Below, one piece after another: positions 43,230 through 52,438 of a DNA stretch of 64,000 bases. This stretch comes from JANRLT01 sp041736895. GTDB lineage: Bacteria; Planctomycetota; Planctomycetia; Pirellulales; JALHPA01. Made by a program: the position numbers and the translations under genes. The stretch is from NCBI GenBank assembly GCA_041736895.1, contig JBGSSS010000015.1, positions 1 through 64,000 on the forward strand, in the 5' to 3' direction. The notes beneath the pieces are model-generated. The model was not told the DNA's origin, made no database searches, and saw nothing but the letters and a program-made list of their open reading frames with translations. How positions within the stretch are numbered: position 1 is the first letter of the stretch; each line of letters begins with the position of its first letter.

Positions 43230-45587
43230 ATGCACCTGATTTTCAGAACACGAATTATCGTTTGTTTCGGTGCCTCTTTGTTGGTGCTTATTCTCATCAA
43301 TGGCTGCGGAGGCAAACCGTCGCGTAAACAAAGCGGGACGAACGGCAACTCCGCGCAAAGTCGATCCGTCAACGAGCGCACGCAACTGGTTGCCACACTC
43401 GCCGCGACATTCGCGAGTTGGGATGAATCACATAGCGACGATGAACAACGAAAATTGGCGTTGAATCAACTTAATTCCTGGAGCGAGGCGGCTGAGGCCA
43501 GCGAACCCCTCGAGACGTTCGCCAAGAGCGTCGGCTGGGTTCCCGACCCTGCCGTGGCAAAGCTCCCCGAGCCGCTAAATGCGGTGGTTGATCTGTATCG
43601 CCCGCGCTTCGATTTAGAAGACGTCGACTATCTGCGCGAAGCGACGTGGTTTCATTTTGTCGCGAATCGACTCGCGGCAAAGCCGGCGTCGCTCGATAAG
43701 GATATCGCTAAACTCCCGAGCGATACGCAGCTTGCCGCGCGGATTTTCGATTGGACGATGTTGAACGTCGCTCTTGATCTTCCCTCTTGGAGCCGAAATG
43801 GGAGCCCTTGGCAAGTTCCTGAGATTGCCGTCGAGATGCTGCATTCGCCCTACGTGACTCTTTACACGGGCCGCGGAACGGCTCTGGCTCGTGGCTGGGT
43901 CTTTTTGGAACTTGCGCGGCAAGCGGGACTTCAGGGTGTTCTGTTGGCAGTGACAACCTCAGCCGATGGTAAAGTCCTCGACGAACCGCGGCCCTGGCTG
44001 CCGGCGATTCTCGTGGATGGGGAATGGTATCTGTTTGACCCGCAGCTTGGAGTTCCAATCCCAGGCCCCGAAGGTCGCGGCATTGCAACGTTGAAGCAAG
44101 TCACGACTGATCCAAAGCTGCTGCAGCAACTCGATCGCGAAGGTTTTGCGTATCCGATCAAGGCGGAACAACTCGCTGGTATTGTCGGCTTGCTCGATGT
44201 TTCTCCGCAATCGGTCACGCTGCGCATACGCCAATTGCAGTTTGATCTGCCGGAGCGCGTACTCGCACTTGGCACGACGAAACATCCCTTACCGAGCGAA
44301 CAAATCAAGCAATTCGAAGCTGCCGGCTTGAGCAAAGTTTCGCTTTGGAAACATCCGTGGCAAGTGGCGCTGGCGCGCAGCTCTGGCGGGCAAGACATGG
44401 AAGTGGCAATTCGGTTATTGCAACGGCAAATCGCCCCGTTCGAAGTCGAGCTGCCTTTGCCTAGCGAAGATTCCAAAAAACAGAAGCGTCTAGAGGATGT
44501 CAACGAATGGAATTTCGACCAGTTTTTCGAGTACGATGCCGAAACAGGACGTGTATTCCAAAAGCAACAAGATTCCGAAATCAAACGCAAAAAAACGGTC
44601 TTAGAATTGAATCGGCCGGCGAAATTTGATCCAAAATCCGGCGATATTTTGGGCTTCGATACAGATCGCTCGGGCAAACGACCGTTGGCAAAAACGCTAC
44701 GTCACGGACGGCTGATGCAAATTCGCGGCGCCTGGCTGCAGCGCACGCAACTGAGCAGCGATGGCCGTTCTGAACAAGCCGTGGGGAGAATCGAAGTACC
44801 CGAGGATTTGCATGGCGCGATTTATTGGCTCTTGCTGAGTAAAGTGGCGGATGGATCGTACGCCGAATTGATTGGCTCGCATAATAGAATCCCGCCGGAA
44901 TTAAAAACATTTCTCAGCTTACTCCGAGACGCAAAACTTTCAGAGCAAGAGATCGATGACGTCAGAGAAATTCTATTGGTCACGAATCTGCTCTCGCCGC
45001 AAATCTATTTGTTGGAGCGTCTCTTGACTACTCAGGGAACAGACTCGAGCAAGGTTCGTGAAGCGATGCGCAAACTCCTCGAACTTCAACGGGCTAGGGA
45101 GACCAACGACAGGAAGGCCGCGGAGCTTTACCATTTCCTAGAACCTTTGTCCGAGTCGCTGAATGTCGATCAACGAGTGGTGCAACAATTGGCACAAAGT
45201 CTCATCAAAGGAGTTCCCGCCACTGAGGCCGGGATCAACGTCAAAATTGCTTTTCTCAATTTGCTGCACGACATCAATCGAAGCGCAACGCTTTGGCTAG
45301 GACAGATCCAGGCAGAGCAAGGCGAGTTTGAATCGGCGGAGCGTTACTTCAAGCAGTACAGCAAAACAGGCTACCAACGCTGGTACTCGGCAGCTCAATT
45401 GAATCTGGCGGAGCTTTATGTGCAGCGCGGATTTGCGGTTAGGGAGAAAGATCCCGCCGCTGCGATCAAGCTCTGGGAACAAGCAATCGCCATTTACAAA
45501 GCCGACGAATCGCCGCAAAAGTACGGCAGCCTATGGAAAGCGAAGCAGTTGGGCGAACGAATTTCGTCGCTCGCCATAGAGAATTAG
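43230..45587 (+). CDS. Large lipoprotein with transglutaminase-like fold
   Basis: The product is 785 aa. The signal peptide has a lipobox (VLILINGC). Residues ~150-280 resemble a transglutaminase-like domain: TLYTGRGTALARGWVFLELA, then RQAGLQGVLLAV and DGEWYLFDPQLG. The Cys expected before the helix reads as Thr/Ala and the His expected before the DGxWY strand is absent, so catalysis is unlikely. The C-terminal part is helical with TPR-like pairs (WLGQIQAEQGEFESAERYFK). It is probably a periplasmic scaffold. The gap to kdsA is 39 bases. Confidence 0.7.
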   Translation: MHLIFRTRIIVCFGASLLVLILINGCGGKPSRKQSGTNGNSAQSRSVNERTQLVATLAATFASWDESHSDDEQRKLALNQLNSWSEAAEASEPLETFAKSVGWVPDPAVAKLPEPLNAVVDLYRPRFDLEDVDYLREATWFHFVANRLAAKPASLDKDIAKLPSDTQLAARIFDWTMLNVALDLPSWSRNGSPWQVPEIAVEMLHSPYVTLYTGRGTALARGWVFLELARQAGLQGVLLAVTTSADGKVLDEPRPWLPAILVDGEWYLFDPQLGVPIPGPEGRGIATLKQVTTDPKLLQQLDREGFAYPIKAEQLAGIVGLLDVSPQSVTLRIRQLQFDLPERVLALGTTKHPLPSEQIKQFEAAGLSKVSLWKHPWQVALARSSGGQDMEVAIRLLQRQIAPFEVELPLPSEDSKKQKRLEDVNEWNFDQFFEYDAETGRVFQKQQDSEIKRKKTVLELNRPAKFDPKSGDILGFDTDRSGKRPLAKTLRHGRLMQIRGAWLQRTQLSSDGRSEQAVGRIEVPEDLHGAIYWLLLSKVADGSYAELIGSHNRIPPELKTFLSLLRDAKLSEQEIDDVREILLVTNLLSPQIYLLERLLTTQGTDSSKVREAMRKLLELQRARETNDRKAAELYHFLEPLSESLNVDQRVVQQLAQSLIKGVPATEAGINVKIAFLNLLHDINRSATLWLGQIQAEQGEFESAERYFKQYSKTGYQRWYSAAQLNLAELYVQRGFAVREKDPAAAIKLWEQAIAIYKADESPQKYGSLWKAKQLGERISSLAIEN

Positions 45588-45717
45588 GCGGAGCTATGCG
45601 GAGAATCGACGTAATTTCAAGAAAAAGTGAGGCTTGTGAAGCGTCGATTTTGCCGATATATTTAAGGATTCCTTGGTCTGACCCTATTTAACGCTTGAGT
45701 TTGCGGAGTTTCCTGCG

Positions 45718-45978
45718 ATGAAAAAAGATATCCATCCCCGTTACATCACGACCGCCGTGAAATGCGGCTGCGGGAATACCTTTACCACACGCAGCACCGT
45801 GCCGGAGCTCAAGGTTGATATCTGCAGCGCTTGCCATCCGTTCTTCACGGGCAAGCTCAAGTTCATCGACACGGCTGGCCGTATCGAAAAGTTCAAGAAC
45901 AAATTCTCGAATTCGGGCTATGCCAGCCTGAAGCGCGGCAAGAAGGGGGCCAGCGAAGCGGCCGCCGCCGAATCCTAG
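45718..45978 (+). CDS. rpmE: 50S ribosomal protein L31
   Basis: The product is 86 aa. MKKDIHPRYITTAVKCGCGN, then VDICSACHPFFTGKLKFIDT and AGRIEKF are diagnostic. Cys at 16, 18, 36 and 39 are present, so this is the zinc-binding C+ form. The C-terminal extension is Ala/Glu-rich. It lies upstream of prfA and prmC, a common arrangement in bacteria. Confidence 0.97.
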   Translation: MKKDIHPRYITTAVKCGCGNTFTTRSTVPELKVDICSACHPFFTGKLKFIDTAGRIEKFKNKFSNSGYASLKRGKKGASEAAAAES

Positions 45979-46131
45979 CGTCTTCAACGTCAGGCTCGGT
46001 TTGTGCGGCCGGACGTTCATCGCTCACGCTTCTTCACGAGCGATCCTCGACCGGTATTTCGTTTGAGTTGCTGCCTCATGCAGTAACTCTTTCTGCCGAT
46101 TGTTTCGAGGATCATCTAGGGAGAGTCTGTC

Positions 46132-47205
46132 ATGCGTGAGAAAATGGAAACTGATCTGCAGCGTTTCGAAGAACTCGAACGACTGCTGCAAGACCCCGAA
46201 GTGCAAGCCAGCGGCCCCAAGATGGCGATGTACTCGCGCGAGCATGGGTCTCTTGCAAAGGTCGCGCTCAAGTATCGCCGCTTCAAAGAGCTCAACGCCA
46301 CAATCGTCGAAACCAACGAGATGATCGCCAACGACGACGCGGACATGCGCGAGTTGGCCGAAGCGGAACTGACCGAACTGCGCGAGCAACGCGAAGCGGT
46401 TTGGAATGAGCTGCTCGATCTGACAATCGGCGGCGAAGACGCCAACCGCAGCCGGATCATGATGGAAATCCGCGCCGGCACCGGCGGCGACGAAGCGGCG
46501 CTCTTTGCCCGCGACTTGTACGACATGTACAAGCACTATTGCGAGGCCAAAGGCTGGAAAGTCGAAATCCTGGACATGAGCGCCAGTGATCTCGGCGGGT
46601 TCAAGGAAATCGTTCTCGGCATCGACGGCGAAGGCGTCTTTCGCGAACTCCAGTACGAAAGCGGCGGACACCGCGTCCAGCGCGTTCCCGAAACCGAAGC
46701 CAAGGGGCGCATTCACACCAGCGCCGCCACAGTCGCTGTGCTGCCGGAACCCGAGGATATCGAAATCGACATCAAGCCGGCCGATTATCGCTTGGACAAG
46801 TTCTGTGCCAGCGGTCCCGGCGGGCAGCACGTCAACAAAACGGAATCCGCCGTGCGGTTGACGCATTATGAAACCAACATCGTGGTGCAGTGCCAGGACG
46901 AAAAGAGCCAGCACAAAAACATTGCCAAAGCGCTGCGTCAGCTCAAAGCCAAGCTCTACGAACACAAACGCGCCGCAAATGATGCGAAACGCGACGCGGA
47001 TCGCAAATCCCTGATCGGCAGCGGCGACCGCAGCGAACGGATTCGGACCTATAACTATCCCGACAACCGTGTGACGGATCACCGGATCAATCTATCGCTC
47101 TACAAGCTCGATTCGATCGTCGCCGGCAATGTCCAACCGGTGATCGATGCGCTCCTGGATTATGCACGCAACGAACAACGCGCCAGCATGGGCGTAGCCG
47201 AGTAA
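46132..47205 (+). CDS. prfA: Peptide chain release factor 1
   Basis: The product is 357 aa, the normal length. The catalytic GGQ is in ASGPGGQHVNKTESAVRL. The codon-reading P-x-T tripeptide is PET in HRVQRVPETEAKGRIHTSAA, placing it as RF1 (UAA/UAG), not RF2. GTGGDEAALFARDLYDMY is the other family marker. The Gln of GGQ should be methylated by PrmC, whose gene follows after 4 bases. Confidence 0.97.
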   Translation: MREKMETDLQRFEELERLLQDPEVQASGPKMAMYSREHGSLAKVALKYRRFKELNATIVETNEMIANDDADMRELAEAELTELREQREAVWNELLDLTIGGEDANRSRIMMEIRAGTGGDEAALFARDLYDMYKHYCEAKGWKVEILDMSASDLGGFKEIVLGIDGEGVFRELQYESGGHRVQRVPETEAKGRIHTSAATVAVLPEPEDIEIDIKPADYRLDKFCASGPGGQHVNKTESAVRLTHYETNIVVQCQDEKSQHKNIAKALRQLKAKLYEHKRAANDAKRDADRKSLIGSGDRSERIRTYNYPDNRVTDHRINLSLYKLDSIVAGNVQPVIDALLDYARNEQRASMGVAE

Positions 47206-47209
47206 ATCA

Positions 47210-48091
47210 ATGTCAGAAACTTGGACCATTGGACGTTTGCTGAACTGGACCAAGGAATACTTGGAGAAGCAGGGTTCCGCGTCGCCGCGTCTCGATGCCG
47301 AGGTGCTGCTCGCCTACTGCAAGCAATGCCCGCGGATTGCGCTCTATACGGCATTTGACGAGATTGCCAGCGATGAACTGCGCAACAGGTTTCGTGACCT
47401 TGTCAAAAAGCGCGCCGACGGAATGCCGGTCGCGTATCTGGTCGGGAAGCGCGAATTCTATTCGCTCAATTTCGCCGTCTCGCCAGCCGTTTTGATTCCA
47501 CGGCCTGAGACCGAATTCCTCGTCGTGCGCGCACTCGATCTGCTCAAAGAACTCGGCGTCAGCGGTGTTGCCCAGCCGCAAGTCGTCGATGTTGGCACCG
47601 GCAGCGGCTGCATTGCGGTATCTATTGCCAAGCATTCACCTGCCGCACATCTCACGGCTATCGATCAAAGCACCGCGGCGCTCGAGATCGCGAAAAAGAA
47701 TGCCGACGCGCACAAGGTCACTGACCGGATCACGTTTGCCAAGGGCGATCTGCTTGGCGGGTTCGACGACATGCCGCGTTGGAATTTGATCCTCAGTAAT
47801 CCGCCGTACATCAGCGAACCCGAGTTTGCTGAACTTGACAAAACCGTTCGCGACTTCGAACCGCGCAGCGCACTCGTCGGCGGGCCAGTGGGGACGGAAA
47901 TCATCGAACGCTTCTTGCCGCAGGTTGCCGCGCAGCTCTTACCCGGCGGCACGTTCTTGTGCGAAATCAGCCCGATGATCTTGGGTGCGGTGGAGAAGCT
48001 TGTGGCGGCGCATCCGACACTCGAATGGCACCCGCCGATCAAGGACATTGCGCAACTCCCGCGTGTCATCGAAGTTCGCCGTCGCTCATAA
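47210..48091 (+). CDS. prmC: Release factor glutamine methyltransferase
   Basis: The product is 293 aa. An N-terminal helical domain (TIGRLLNWTKEYLEKQG) is followed by IPRPETEFLV, the SAM motif VVDVGTGSGCIAVSIAK and the catalytic NPPYISEPEF. It methylates the Gln of the GGQ motif in release factors. It begins 4 bases after the prfA stop, so co-translation is likely. Confidence 0.96.
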   Translation: MSETWTIGRLLNWTKEYLEKQGSASPRLDAEVLLAYCKQCPRIALYTAFDEIASDELRNRFRDLVKKRADGMPVAYLVGKREFYSLNFAVSPAVLIPRPETEFLVVRALDLLKELGVSGVAQPQVVDVGTGSGCIAVSIAKHSPAAHLTAIDQSTAALEIAKKNADAHKVTDRITFAKGDLLGGFDDMPRWNLILSNPPYISEPEFAELDKTVRDFEPRSALVGGPVGTEIIERFLPQVAAQLLPGGTFLCEISPMILGAVEKLVAAHPTLEWHPPIKDIAQLPRVIEVRRRS

Positions 48092-48303
48092 TTGTATTTG
48101 CTCTTACGGCCGTGAATTAAGACATGGCTCGCACCTATCGACGGTGAGTTTGCCTGTCTTGTGGTAAACTTAGTGGAATGGCGAAAAAATCGTCGTTCAA
48201 ACTCGCTTTTCGAGTAACCACACTCAGTCACTAGCCATTTGAATGCTACACCAGGCTCAAAATCTGTGTGCTTTTGGGCTGTATGCCAGCTATCCTAAGA
48301 AAG

Positions 48304-49542
48304 ATGAACAACTTGCTGAAAATATCGACAATTCCCGGCCAGGTTTGGCGTTTTATTCGCCAACAGTGTTCTGTTGCGCTAAGGCGAACTGTTTGCATGT
48401 TGACGGCGCTAACTTTCGCCTTGCCACAACTTTTCGCCCCGGCTGCTACTGCTCAAGCTCCGATTCCTCCCCAAAACAACGGCGATTGGGAAATCACGCC
48501 CGACAGCGAAGCGGCCCTCGAACGTGGCCTTGCTTGGCTCGCGCGCAATCAAGGCCCTGAGGGGAACTGGGGTTCGCATGATCTCGGGTTGGTTGGCGTT
48601 GGCGCGTTGGCCTTTATGTCGGCGGGGCACATGCCTGGCCGCGGCCGCTACGGAGCGAATGTCGAAAACGCATTGAACTACATCATCCGCAATGCCAAGC
48701 CGTCGGGCCTGCTCAACATCAGCAATCCGCAGCGCGACATGTATAACCATGGACTCGCCGCGTTTGTGCTTGGTCAGGCATATGGCATTTCGAATGATCA
48801 ACGGATCGGGCCGGTGTTGGAGAAGGCGCTGCGCTTGATTGCCAATACGCAATGCGGCGACGGCGGCTGGGATTATCAAGCCAAGAAGCAAGACCGTGGC
48901 CATGATTTGAGCCTGGCCGTGATGCAGGCCAAGGCCCTGCGCAGCGCGATGGACAGCGGCTTCGAGGTCGCCCCCGAAACAATTCGCCAAGCGATCACCA
49001 GTGTCCGCAATCATTACACGCCTTCGCAAAAGCGCGGCAACGAAGCCGAAGAACGGAGCCAACCGGGTCAGTTCACTTACAATCGCGGCGGCGGAGCTTC
49101 CACGGCCATGGCGGCTTGCGGGGTCGTATGCATGCAGGAGTTCGGCCAGTACGATGATTGGCGTATCTTCAAAAGTATGGAATTCGTCAACGCGGCAATC
49201 CTGAAGAGCGGCGAAGCCAAAGAAGGCGACGGACGAATGCCCTTCGATTCGTACACCATGTACTATGTTGGGCAAGCGCTCTATCAAGTTGGCGGCCAAC
49301 ATTGGCGCGAAGGGTATCCCATCTTGCGTGAGCATCTGGTGAAGTCGCAGGTGCGCAAACCGGGCGATGATTCCGACGGAAAATGGGTCGACAGTGGCCG
49401 CAGCGGCAAGTCCCACCTCGGCGGCAGCAAAGACGGCGATCTGTACGGAACCAGTGTTGCTTGCTTCATCCTCGCAATCCCGAATCGCTATCTGCCGATT
49501 CTGCAAGAAGGCAAGATCAGTCAGTTCCAAAAGAAAGAATGA
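48304..49542 (+). CDS. Exported prenyltransferase/squalene-cyclase-fold repeat protein
   Basis: The product is about 412 aa from the ATG at 48304 (an ATG at 48268 gives a longer start). The signal sequence is long and basic, with the hydrophobic core CMLTALTFALPQLFAPAATA. The mature part has alpha/alpha-toroid repeats: GLAWLARNQGPEGNWGSHDL, then ALRLIANTQCGDGGWDYQAK and YTMYYVGQALYQVGGQHWRE. The cyclase DxDD motif is not visible, so it is probably a binding protein and not a terpene cyclase. It opens the BatA/MoxR cluster, where such proteins are often encoded. Confidence 0.8.
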   Translation: MNNLLKISTIPGQVWRFIRQQCSVALRRTVCMLTALTFALPQLFAPAATAQAPIPPQNNGDWEITPDSEAALERGLAWLARNQGPEGNWGSHDLGLVGVGALAFMSAGHMPGRGRYGANVENALNYIIRNAKPSGLLNISNPQRDMYNHGLAAFVLGQAYGISNDQRIGPVLEKALRLIANTQCGDGGWDYQAKKQDRGHDLSLAVMQAKALRSAMDSGFEVAPETIRQAITSVRNHYTPSQKRGNEAEERSQPGQFTYNRGGGASTAMAACGVVCMQEFGQYDDWRIFKSMEFVNAAILKSGEAKEGDGRMPFDSYTMYYVGQALYQVGGQHWREGYPILREHLVKSQVRKPGDDSDGKWVDSGRSGKSHLGGSKDGDLYGTSVACFILAIPNRYLPILQEGKISQFQKKE

Positions 49543-49641
49543 AGAAGGAAGGAGTCAGGAGGAAGAAGAAATACTAACCTCCGCGGCTCCGGCTTCGATT
49601 ACTATCTCACTGTTGCATTTATTCTTACTCCTTCCTTCTTC
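49541..49641. repeat. Purine-rich inverted repeat around a gene end
   Basis: GAAGAAGGAAGGAGT (49541-49555) and its exact reverse complement (49627-49641) enclose 71 bases. The left arm overlaps the preceding gene's stop codon and the right arm ends 18 bases before the next start. It resembles the element at 977-1022. Confidence 0.55.
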
Positions 49642-49658
49642 CTTCTAGATTCTTCCCA

Positions 49659-52322
49659 GTGCTCAGTTTTCTGCCGGGTTACGCTTGGTTTGCGATTGCC
49701 GGGGCGATTGCCGCGACGGCACCCGTCATTATTCATCTCTTGAATCGCCGGCGTTTCCGCACGATCAATTGGGCGGCGATGGATTTCCTGCGCCAAGCTG
49801 TGCAACGCAACCGCAAGATTCTGCAAATCCGCGATCTTGTTCTGCTGCTATTGCGAACCGCGGCGCTAGCCCTGTTTGGTCTCGCGCTCGCCCGGCCTTT
49901 CTTTCAACGCGGCGCGGCAACGCTGGATCCTGATAGCCCGCTGCATGTCGCACTCGTTGTCGACAACAGTATGAGCATGGGTTACCAGCAAGTGCTCGGC
50001 AAGCGTGTCCTCGACGAGGCACAGCAACGCGCCGAAGAAGTGATCAACGCCTTGCCCGAACGCAGCTTGATCGCCGTGATTCCGCTGTGCGGCTCAGAAT
50101 ATGGACGGACGCGCGATTCTTATCGCAACAAGTCTGATGCAATCGAAGCGGTCAAACGAATCGATGTCGTCGATCGCCGCGGCACGGCATCTCAGGCAAT
50201 CGATTACGCACTCGATGCGTTTTCTGGATCTGAATTCGACGAAGCGGCGCGCCGCATCGTCCTGGTGAGTGATGACCAGCGCTCGAACTGGCCTGCCAGT
50301 TCCATCGCCGAACGCTGGAAGAACCTGCCCGAGATGGTAATCGTCGATACTGCACCGCGCAAACCGGACAACACGTGGGTCGAGTCCGTTTCGATCACCG
50401 ATGGCGTCGCCGATGTCAGCACGCCGACGACTATCGTGGCTTTAATTCGTCATCAAGGCGAGGAAGAGCGAAATGATGTAGCAGTAACACTAACGATCAA
50501 TGGAGAGGTCAAGGACACAAAAAAAGTCGATCTGGAGAAAGATCAGTCGCTTGAGGTGTCGTTTCGCTATCACTTCGCTCCCGAAGAACGCCTGGCCGGC
50601 ATGGTGAATCCGGTCCAGGCGGCGGTAAGCCTTAGCCCCGATCAACTTCCCGAGGATGATACTCGTTACTTGATCATTCCGGTCGTTGCCGAATTGCCGG
50701 TGCTGTTTATCGACCAATACGGAGCGAAGAACGATCCCAAAGACATCAAAGGCGACCATGATGAGCAACAGAGCGAGCCATTCAACCCGAATGGTGAAGA
50801 TGTAAATACGGGCAGGATCGGTGAAACTTATTCGTTGCGGCGTTTGCTGGCTCCGAAAATTTCACGAACGGACAGCACACCGCAATTGATCAAAGTCAAG
50901 CATATCGCTCTCGAAGCGCTGACAAAAGAAAAGCTTCGTGAAGCTCGGCTCGTGGTGATTGCCGGTTTAGCCTCGCCCGGCGATTCGGTACCGCTGCTGC
51001 GTGAGTATGTCAGTCAAGGCGGCCCACTGTTCATCGCCGCTGGCGGCAATTTTGATCCGGCGCAATGGCAAGAGCTCGGCTGGAAAGATGGCGCGGGAAT
51101 TCTGCCTGTTCCCCTTTCGCCGATATTGCTCGGGAAACTCAATAGCGAAATCAGCAAGCTTAGTGACATTCTCTCGATCAATCCCGATTCCCTTGCGCAC
51201 AGCTATTTTCACTTTTCCGATCAAAAAACACCCGCCGATAAGGCTCGTTTTTTTACCGAGGGCACCGGTGGCTTCAAGCCTGCCTTTTTCAAGCTTGCCG
51301 ATGCCAACGCCGAGCCAAAGGTCTTGAGCGAATTGCAAGTATCGGAGCTGAAGCGGATTAAAGCGGAGCAGGCCGAGTTATTGCAACTTGATCAAGAGCT
51401 GAAAAAGTTTGCCGAACGTGAAAAAATATCACCGCTCAGCGGCGATGAAACTTCGGCCCTGGACAAACTCAAGAAACGCCGCGAACAACTCGAGCCGAAT
51501 TGGCTCGCCTGGACTTCGGATCTCGTGCGGCAACGCGATCCGCGCATCTCGCCCGAGAAATTGGCCGAACTGGGGCAGCCTCGCGTCTTAGCCAAGCTGT
51601 CAAACGGCAAGCCGCTGTTGATCGAACGCCGCATCGGCGAAGGGACTGTCACCTTCTTCAGCAGCGGAATTCTGCCCAAGTGGAACTTCTTGGCCAACAG
51701 TTCCGTGATGGCGGTGATGGATCGAATATTGCGCGGGCAAATCGAATCGACTTTGCCTCAGCGAAATCTGAGCCAAGTCGAGCAGTTTATCCTGCCCGTG
51801 ACGGATAATCTTTCTCGCTACACGCTGCAACGTCCGGCCACGAGCGCGACCGGCGAGCCGCGCGAAGAACCGCTGGCTGTCGAAGCACTCGGCCCCGATG
51901 AATTTGGCGTCATTGTGCGCAATGTCACGCAGCGCGGTATCTATCGCATCTTGGTGCGCCGCTCGAATGCCGACAACGCCGAACCAATCGCTGTCTATCC
52001 CTTTGCGGTCAATGGGCCGGGACAAGAATCGGAATTGATCTCTTTGAATCGAGCTGGTTTTGAAGAGCTCATCTCAAGCGATGACAAACCGGCGGATCCG
52101 AGCAATCCCACAAGCAAACGCTTCTTTTGGGCCGATCGGGGCGAGTCCGTAAATTTGAACGGCACCACGGCTTGGGGGCAGTCGCTCTGGTGGTGGTTCG
52201 CGGCGCTGATGCTCGCGGCGTTGCTCGCGGAAATGGCGATCTGTGCCTGGCCAGCGTGGAAGCAAAGAAATTTGGCGGAGTCAGCAAAAGCTCCTGATAA
52301 ACGAGTTCCTGCCGCAGGTTAA
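49659..52322 (+). CDS. BatA/VWA-domain membrane protein, 887 aa
   Basis: The start is GTG. The N-terminal BatA module (MLSFLPGYAWFAIAGAIAAT, then PVIIHLLNRRRFRTINWAAM and RDLVLLLLRTAALALFGLAL) has two membrane helices. A VWA domain with an intact DxSxS metal site follows (ALVVDNSMSMGYQ, about residue 105). A large periplasmic region and a glutamine-amidotransferase-like part (LVVIAGLASPGDSVPLLREY) follow, ending in one more helix (WWWFAALMLAALLAEMAICA). It works with MoxR and DUF58 proteins in envelope or stress-related complexes. Confidence 0.88.
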   Translation: MLSFLPGYAWFAIAGAIAATAPVIIHLLNRRRFRTINWAAMDFLRQAVQRNRKILQIRDLVLLLLRTAALALFGLALARPFFQRGAATLDPDSPLHVALVVDNSMSMGYQQVLGKRVLDEAQQRAEEVINALPERSLIAVIPLCGSEYGRTRDSYRNKSDAIEAVKRIDVVDRRGTASQAIDYALDAFSGSEFDEAARRIVLVSDDQRSNWPASSIAERWKNLPEMVIVDTAPRKPDNTWVESVSITDGVADVSTPTTIVALIRHQGEEERNDVAVTLTINGEVKDTKKVDLEKDQSLEVSFRYHFAPEERLAGMVNPVQAAVSLSPDQLPEDDTRYLIIPVVAELPVLFIDQYGAKNDPKDIKGDHDEQQSEPFNPNGEDVNTGRIGETYSLRRLLAPKISRTDSTPQLIKVKHIALEALTKEKLREARLVVIAGLASPGDSVPLLREYVSQGGPLFIAAGGNFDPAQWQELGWKDGAGILPVPLSPILLGKLNSEISKLSDILSINPDSLAHSYFHFSDQKTPADKARFFTEGTGGFKPAFFKLADANAEPKVLSELQVSELKRIKAEQAELLQLDQELKKFAEREKISPLSGDETSALDKLKKRREQLEPNWLAWTSDLVRQRDPRISPEKLAELGQPRVLAKLSNGKPLLIERRIGEGTVTFFSSGILPKWNFLANSSVMAVMDRILRGQIESTLPQRNLSQVEQFILPVTDNLSRYTLQRPATSATGEPREEPLAVEALGPDEFGVIVRNVTQRGIYRILVRRSNADNAEPIAVYPFAVNGPGQESELISLNRAGFEELISSDDKPADPSNPTSKRFFWADRGESVNLNGTTAWGQSLWWWFAALMLAALLAEMAICAWPAWKQRNLAESAKAPDKRVPAAG

Positions 52323-52438
52323 TTATTTCCTCCCAGGGGGTTGATTTTGTGCCAAACGACAAAATATACATATATACACTATCGTCGCGGTTGAGTCGGA
52401 TGGGATTTTGGTGCTTCACGCTTGGAAAGCTTTGATAC

